Source: Lycorma delicatula
Taxonomy: Eukaryota; Arthropoda; Insecta; Hemiptera; Fulgoridae
Direction of reading: 5' to 3'
NCBI RefSeq assembly: GCF_047948215.1
Contig: NC_134456.1
Coordinates: 85,698,515 to 85,762,514, forward strand
DNA: 64,000 nucleotides
In this document: one piece after another, positions 56,983-64,000 of the stretch
Layout: every line of letters starts with the position of its first letter
How positions within the stretch are numbered: the stretch's first letter is position 1
Translations under genes and position numbers: made by a program
Notes under the pieces: generated by a model
The model's database searches: none
What the model was told of the DNA's origin: nothing
The model's input: the letters and a program-made list of their open reading frames with translations, nothing else

Positions 56983-58511
56983 ATTTTCCTGAACAAACCA
57001 ACGTGGCAGAGGGTGCACGTAAACACCCTCGTTTAGAGCCGGCTGTTTCGCCTGAAGCGAAACGCCGAAAGAGCACGGAGAGTAAGAAGATAGAAATTGA
57101 GGCTAGAAAAAGCTTACAAAAGGCTTTTTTTAAAAGTAGTAATGTACCGAAACCTAAATATTTGGTCATTACAAAGGAGGATGGAAATTTCTCGAGGGTG
57201 AGTCCCTTTCTCATCGCTCGGGAAATAAACAAATGTGCTGGAGGCCCTGTAAAGGAAATACGGAAAACTTTTACGGGACTTCATGTAGAGACTGTTAATG
57301 ATATACAGTCTCAGAAGATTTTAGGGCTGAAGAAAATTGGAGAGCTAGCGGTACGCGTTGATCCCCACGGCACGCTCAACACCTCAAGGGGTGTTGTGGT
57401 CTGTCGGGATCTTTTAAACTGTTCGGAGCAAGAGATTGTAGAGGAGCTGGCAGCACAAGGAGTAATAGAGTGCCGTCGGTTAAACATGAGAAGGAACGGT
57501 GAGGTCTTACCCTCGGCTTCTCATGTCCTTACTTTCAACCGGCCTACTTTGCCAGAAAAGATAAGAGCGGGGATTCACCGTTTGGATGTGCGGGCATTTG
57601 TCCCACAGCCGATGAGGTGCTTCAAGTGCCAACGCTTTGGCCACACCGCTCTTAGATGCGAAAGACCGCAAATATGCGTGTGCGGTGAAGAGGTGCATGA
57701 GGGAGAGCCATGTAAAGAGCCTCCTACATGCATAAACTGCAAAGGAGCGCATTCTTGTAGATCAAGGAATTGTCCTGTCTACAAAGATGAGGTAGCTGTG
57801 CAGGAAGTAAAAACCCTGCAAAAAGTCAGCTACTTCGATGCAAAAAAAATAGTTAACGCCCGTAAGCCTAGAGCAGCAACATCTTATGCTCAGGCTGCGG
57901 CTACTGTTCCTGCTCCTGCTCCGATTGCTGTAGATGAGGTACAAATTATAAATAAACTTGCTCCCACTTTGGCTAACATGATTGAGAGGATCATCGAAAA
58001 CAAGATGAAACCTCTTGGCAATAAAGAACTTGTTAAGCCAAAGATAGTGATACAGCCTGCTGAAGATAAGTCGATAAAAGTGAAAGTTGCTCCTCCAGAA
58101 AAGAAAACGGACAATAAACCTGAATGTCAAGTCCGTCTCAGCGAGATCCTCGATGAAAAGAAAAAGGCGATACCTACAGAGTCTGTTATGGAGGCTCCCA
58201 AGCCTCCTGTAACTGAAGTGGCCTCTAAGCCTCAGAGGCCACAAAAAATCACACAGGGGGGGCGAGTGTCCCCCCTCCCACAGGCGGTGACCGGTGCGAC
58301 CCCCGTGTTGGGGAGCGGGCAGGTTGTCGCCTCTCAATCGGCGCCTGAAACCGGCGCCGATCCATGCCCGTCGTCGTCGGCGGCTTCGGTGGTCTCCGAT
58401 ACGGAGACCGGAAGCCTTACAGGCGACGACCTTCTCCGCGAACACGATGCTGTTCGCAGGATGGAGAAGAAAAGGAAAAAGGGATGGCCGAAAGGAAAAC
58501 CCAGGCAATAA
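56979..58511 (+). CDS. ORF1 protein (Gag-like, three zinc knuckles), element D
   Basis: A 510-residue intact frame, almost identical to C; the visible protein change is GSLTGDD for GSFTGDD. It has three knuckles, a basic N-terminus and a KKGWPKGKPRQ tail. At DNA level several silent differences cluster near 57037-57082 while the next kilobase is nearly unchanged, hinting at recombination or conversion between copies. The role is to bind element RNA and probably to bring in ORF2 protein. Confidence 0.93.
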   Translation: MNFPEQTNVAEGARKHPRLEPAVSPEAKRRKSTESKKIEIEARKSLQKAFFKSSNVPKPKYLVITKEDGNFSRVSPFLIAREINKCAGGPVKEIRKTFTGLHVETVNDIQSQKILGLKKIGELAVRVDPHGTLNTSRGVVVCRDLLNCSEQEIVEELAAQGVIECRRLNMRRNGEVLPSASHVLTFNRPTLPEKIRAGIHRLDVRAFVPQPMRCFKCQRFGHTALRCERPQICVCGEEVHEGEPCKEPPTCINCKGAHSCRSRNCPVYKDEVAVQEVKTLQKVSYFDAKKIVNARKPRAATSYAQAAATVPAPAPIAVDEVQIINKLAPTLANMIERIIENKMKPLGNKELVKPKIVIQPAEDKSIKVKVAPPEKKTDNKPECQVRLSEILDEKKKAIPTESVMEAPKPPVTEVASKPQRPQKITQGGRVSPLPQAVTGATPVLGSGQVVASQSAPETGADPCPSSSAASVVSDTETGSLTGDDLLREHDAVRRMEKKRKKGWPKGKPRQ

Positions 58512-58520
58512 TTTAATTAA

Positions 58521-59375
58521 AAATTAAAAATTAGCGAGTCGATTGTACAATGGAACATCAATGGATGTTTTTCAAACATCCATGAGCTCCAACGCTTGGT
58601 ACATGACGTAGACCCGATTTGTATATGTCTGCAAGAAACGCATTTCCGCCGAAATGAAAATTTTAAATTAAAAGGATTCCATATATTTCGGCGAGATCAA
58701 CCACCAAATGTAAGAGTTAGAGGTGGAGTAGCTATATTAACATCGACTAGAGCTACCACCGAAGCGGTTGTTCTAAACACCAACCTACAAGCGGTCGCCG
58801 TTAGAATGAAGCGACCGCTTAAGATCACTGTGTGCAGCATATACTTACCGAATTACGATTGGAATAAGGATGACATAGAAAGATTAATTTCCGAGCTTCC
58901 CCCACCTGTTTTACTGGTGGGTGATTTTAACGCTCATAATTCTCTCTGGGGATCGGATCGAGTAGATCCCCGTGGAAGAGAACTGGAAGGGTTCCTGATG
59001 AATTCTGATCTTATTATTTTAAATGACGGATCAGGAACCTTTTTCAATGCCAGAGATGGATCGACGTCCTGTATAGATCTTGCACTCATAAGCGGATCGA
59101 TAGCACCGAGGTACAGCTTCCATGTTATAGACGATCTGCATGGAAGCGATCATTTCCCGGTGCAAATTGTAACTGATGTTACTAGAACAATATATCCCAT
59201 CCCTAAAAGATGGTTATTTGAAAAGGCAGACTGGACGAGCTTCACAGCTAGAACGATGCTCCCAGAAACAACTGGAGTTATCGGAGACGATGTCGACGCC
59301 ATAACAAATGCAATAATCGAGTCGGCATCGAGATATATTCCCAAAACATCTGGGAAACTTACAAAGAAACCGTAA
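58521..59375 (+). CDS. ORF2 endonuclease part, element D
   Basis: It has the same APE-type motifs as C: WNINGC, QETHF, GDFNAHN, IDLALIS, SDHFPV, with no lesion inside the domain. It is in frame with ORF1, separated by TAA, two codons and TAA (58509-58520), and has no early ATG. It closes with TAA at 59373-59375 between two copies of GAAACTTACAAAGAAACCGT. If that stop is absolute, only a free endonuclease of about 280 residues could be made. Confidence 0.8.
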   Translation, partial: KLKISESIVQWNINGCFSNIHELQRLVHDVDPICICLQETHFRRNENFKLKGFHIFRRDQPPNVRVRGGVAILTSTRATTEAVVLNTNLQAVAVRMKRPLKITVCSIYLPNYDWNKDDIERLISELPPPVLLVGDFNAHNSLWGSDRVDPRGRELEGFLMNSDLIILNDGSGTFFNARDGSTSCIDLALISGSIAPRYSFHVIDDLHGSDHFPVQIVTDVTRTIYPIPKRWLFEKADWTSFTARTMLPETTGVIGDDVDAITNAIIESASRYIPKTSGKLTKKP

Positions 59376-62222
59376 GAAACTTACAAAGAAACCGTTCCAT
59401 GGTGGAACGATGAAATAAGTGAAGCTATAAAAAGAAAGAAAAGGGCGTATAATGCCTTTAAGAAGCGTCCTAGTATAGAAAATCTTGTTGCCTTTAAGAA
59501 ATACAGGGCGTATGCAAAACGTGTTATGATAGATTCGAAAAAACGATCCTGGCAGCAATACGTGTCATCCATTGACAAAACTACTACTGCATCAGATGTT
59601 TGGAGGAAAGTGAAGGCGATTTGTGGGCGTAATGATTTTACTCCCATAACTAGCCTTCAAGATGAAGATGAAATAAAAGATACTCCATATGAAATTGCAG
59701 AGCTGTTATCCAATCATTTCGAAAAGGCCAGCAAAACGGCCAACTACGAGGAAGGTTTTCGAACCAAAAAAGAAGAACACGAAGGTCTACTAAATTTTGG
59801 AACTGAGTATAATTACTCATATAATGTACCATTTAAAATGGAAGAATTCGCGAAGGCGTTGGAAAAATCAGGTAACACAGCTGCTGGTCCGGATGAAATC
59901 CACTATAATATGATCAGGCAGCTGAATACCACTGCAAAGTGTAGACTATTAGAACTTTATAATAAAATATGGCGGGATGGAACGTACCCGCAGCAGTGGA
60001 AAAAAGCTCATGTTGTTCCAGTACCAAAGAAAAATAAAAATTTAACAGACCCCAATAGCTACCGTCCTATTTCTTTGACGTGTGCTATGGGGAAAATATT
60101 GGAAAAAATGATTAATAATCGACTCGTCTGGGTTTTGGAAAAAGAAAACCTGATATCATCGTATCAAGCAGGTTTTCGACAATACCATTCTACCACTGAT
60201 CAAATGATCAGCTTAGAGGACATTATATATAACAGCTTTATTACAAGGAAACATTGTGTCGGAGTCTTCTTTGATCTTCAGAAGGCTTTCGATATGACCT
60301 GGCGTCATGGTATAATGCTCCAGTTACATGAATGGGGCATTCGTGGCAATTTGCCTATACTGCTCAGCAACTACATGAATGACCGTACCTTCCAAGTACG
60401 CGTCAACAACGAATATTCATGTGAAAGAATATTGGAAAATGGCATACCGCAAGGTTCGCCGTTGAGCGGTACCTTGTTTACCATTGCCATTAATAAATTG
60501 ATATTAGCCATTCCAGTAGAAATCAGCAAAAGCGTCTATGTTGATGATCTGGCAATCGTATATGCCAGCAACAAGACTGCTATAGTGAGGTACAAATTGC
60601 AACGAGCGATCAATGCTCTAAATGAAGTTGCAAGGAATACAGGATTCCAATTCTCACCAGAAAAAACGTGCTGTGTACACTTTTGTAGGAAGAGAATTCC
60701 TCATCAAAGTCCTGCTCTGACAATTGATGATAATCCAATACAATATAAAGACAGCGTAAGGTATTTAGGACTAGTATTGGATAAATCCCTCACATGGGGA
60801 TTACATATACAGGACTTGAGTGATAGATGCAAAAGAGCCCTAAACATTATAAAATGTTTATCGAACCTAAATTGGGGCTCAGGAAAAGAGACATTATTGA
60901 GACTGTATAAAGCATTGGTTCAATCTAAACTAGACTACGGATGTATCGTATATTCATCCGCTAGAAAGTCGCACTTAAGAAAGTTAGACGTAGTTCATAA
61001 TAGCGGAATAAGATACGCAACAGGTGCTTTCTGCACGAGTCCGGCGGCTAGTCTGATGTCTGAAGCCGGAATAATGCCACTACATTATAGAAGAGAGATC
61101 CTCTTGTTAAGATATGCAGCAAATATATGGGCTTTCCCTGCCCATATAAATAATAAATTGTTTATGAATCATCCCATGGCTGCATTATACGAACGTCGTG
61201 CTACCTATTCCAGACCAGCCGGAATTAGGTACCACGAATTAAGAAGGAAATATGAAATTGCTATACCAGAGACACTAGCAATTTCTACTAGAGAAATACC
61301 GCCATGGCTCTTGCCAGCGGTAAATACAAGTTTGGATCTCTCTCAAGGAGAAATAAAAAAGAAACCAGCAGTGATCATCCAGCAGGAATTTTTAGCAACC
61401 GTCAGTAGTTACGAAGAACATATTAGAATTTATACTGACGGTTCTAAAACCGAACATGGTGTTGGATGCTCGATATATGTAAATGAAGAAGCCCACTCTT
61501 GGAGACTGCCAGATGTGGCCAGTGTCTACACGGCAGAACTCACTGCAATTCAGCAAGCTCTTCGCTACACTGAACACTATTGCGAAGAGAGAGTGCTAAT
61601 ATGTTCCGACTCATTAAGTGCACTTGTCGCAATTCGGAACAAGAACATTAAGGATGTCCTAATTGCAAACATCCTGTCCATTTTATACGTTCTAAAACAA
61701 CGAGGACAGCGATGCGTATTTGTATGGACTCCGGGGCATGCTGGTATTACAGGTAATGAAATCGCAGACGAAGCTGCCAGAAAGGCGACAGTCTGCGATG
61801 ATTTGGATGCATTTCCTGTAAGAGTGGCAGATATTAAAAACCGTCTAACAAATATAGTAAGAAACAAGTGGAACGCTGAATGGAGGAGTTTAAATACAAA
61901 ATTAAACTCAGTTAAAACTTCTCCTTATAAATGGAAAAGCGACTTTAAATTGACTCGCCGTGAACAAGTAGCGGTGACCAGACTTAGAATCGGTCACACG
62001 CGATTAACAAATTTATATTTGTTAACCGGCGAAGTGAGACCAATGTGCGGTGTTTGCAATAAAACACTGACAACCAAGCATCTAATAGAAGAGTGTACCA
62101 TATATGAGGACCTCAGAAAGAGGTTCTGTTTTACAAATAATATTAGTGCTGATCTGGATAATGGAAATGAAGAAAATATAGTTGCATTTTTACACGCCAG
62201 TGGACTTCTTAAAAGTCTGTAA
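59376..62222 (+). CDS. ORF2 reverse transcriptase, RNase H and CCHC part, element D
   Basis: It is open from 59376; the first in-frame ATG is 59526, giving 898 residues. Counting from that ATG: RT motif A FFDLQKAFD around residue 250, motif B GIPQGSPLSG, motif C YVDD with its first aspartate at residue 340, motif E YLGLVLDKSL. RNase H starts at YTDGSKTEHG (aspartate at about 638) and continues AELTAIQQ, CSDSLSAL and GHAGITGNEIADEA. The C-terminal zinc motif starts at about residue 841 (CGVCNKTLTTKHLIEEC). All catalytic residues are present. The VPWWNDEIS linker normally joins endonuclease to RT in one polyprotein, so this is the second half of a single ORF2 cut by one stop. Confidence 0.92.
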   Translation, partial: ETYKETVPWWNDEISEAIKRKKRAYNAFKKRPSIENLVAFKKYRAYAKRVMIDSKKRSWQQYVSSIDKTTTASDVWRKVKAICGRNDFTPITSLQDEDEIKDTPYEIAELLSNHFEKASKTANYEEGFRTKKEEHEGLLNFGTEYNYSYNVPFKMEEFAKALEKSGNTAAGPDEIHYNMIRQLNTTAKCRLLELYNKIWRDGTYPQQWKKAHVVPVPKKNKNLTDPNSYRPISLTCAMGKILEKMINNRLVWVLEKENLISSYQAGFRQYHSTTDQMISLEDIIYNSFITRKHCVGVFFDLQKAFDMTWRHGIMLQLHEWGIRGNLPILLSNYMNDRTFQVRVNNEYSCERILENGIPQGSPLSGTLFTIAINKLILAIPVEISKSVYVDDLAIVYASNKTAIVRYKLQRAINALNEVARNTGFQFSPEKTCCVHFCRKRIPHQSPALTIDDNPIQYKDSVRYLGLVLDKSLTWGLHIQDLSDRCKRALNIIKCLSNLNWGSGKETLLRLYKALVQSKLDYGCIVYSSARKSHLRKLDVVHNSGIRYATGAFCTSPAASLMSEAGIMPLHYRREILLLRYAANIWAFPAHINNKLFMNHPMAALYERRATYSRPAGIRYHELRRKYEIAIPETLAISTREIPPWLLPAVNTSLDLSQGEIKKKPAVIIQQEFLATVSSYEEHIRIYTDGSKTEHGVGCSIYVNEEAHSWRLPDVASVYTAELTAIQQALRYTEHYCEERVLICSDSLSALVAIRNKNIKDVLIANILSILYVLKQRGQRCVFVWTPGHAGITGNEIADEAARKATVCDDLDAFPVRVADIKNRLTNIVRNKWNAEWRSLNTKLNSVKTSPYKWKSDFKLTRREQVAVTRLRIGHTRLTNLYLLTGEVRPMCGVCNKTLTTKHLIEECTIYEDLRKRFCFTNNISADLDNGNEENIVAFLHASGLLKSL

Positions 62223-64000
<1,778 letters not shown>

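Overview
This window is eukaryotic, AT-rich, intron-poor repeat DNA, almost certainly from an insect or another arthropod. The evidence is the mix of elements: tRNA-derived SINEs, Tc1/mariner relics, a Merlin (IS1016-type) element, a pogo fragment, MITEs, several LINE families and long AT, GT, GA and TAA microsatellites. A sap-feeding insect would fit, but nothing in the sequence fixes the order. I see no complete host gene. The only candidate host exon is a GC-richer 97-codon frame at 41173-41466.

Positions 1-43677 are a graveyard of nested transposable elements. A roughly 290 bp tRNA-derived SINE family (SINE-A here) occurs at least a dozen times, several copies with clear target-site duplications. 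A Merlin element (16651-20703) has about 170 bp inverted repeats and an 8 bp target duplication. It is filled with SINEs, a hairpin MITE and an internally deleted pogo element. A foldback element (21139-23814) carries an inserted LINE fragment, which in turn carries a mariner copy with a mutated catalytic residue. Other Tc1/mariner relics lie at 3420-5370, 6461-7970, 31530-32720 and 32990-36930. Fragments of at least four LINE families and two further short repeat families fill most of the rest.

Positions 43678-64000 hold the most striking structure: five same-orientation, head-to-tail non-LTR retrotransposons (A to E), each starting exactly where a (TAA)n array ends and each finishing in a new (TAA)n array (8, 247, 162, 108 and 309 uninterrupted units). 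C and D are two-ORF elements of I-like type: a zinc-knuckle ORF1, then an APE-type endonuclease, reverse transcriptase, RNase H and a C-terminal CCHC motif. A and B encode only an ORF1, with no ORF2. All share the same 5' terminal ~105 nt, a conserved 5' leader block and a conserved 3' hairpin.

The 105-nt 5' terminus folds, by eye, as a hepatitis-delta-like self-cleaving ribozyme: P1, P2, P3, P1.1 and P4, with a GCTAAC strand joining P4 to P2. The predicted cleavage site is exactly the element's first base. The proposed system is therefore a TAA-associated, I-like retrotransposon family in which ribozymes would cut individual elements out of longer or tandem transcripts, and in which ORF1-only partners would be copied in trans through the shared 3' hairpin and TAA tail. 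This is inference from sequence; no folding, search or alignment program was run. Both visible ORF2 copies carry an in-frame stop between endonuclease and reverse transcriptase, and C also has a frameshifting 289-bp duplication.
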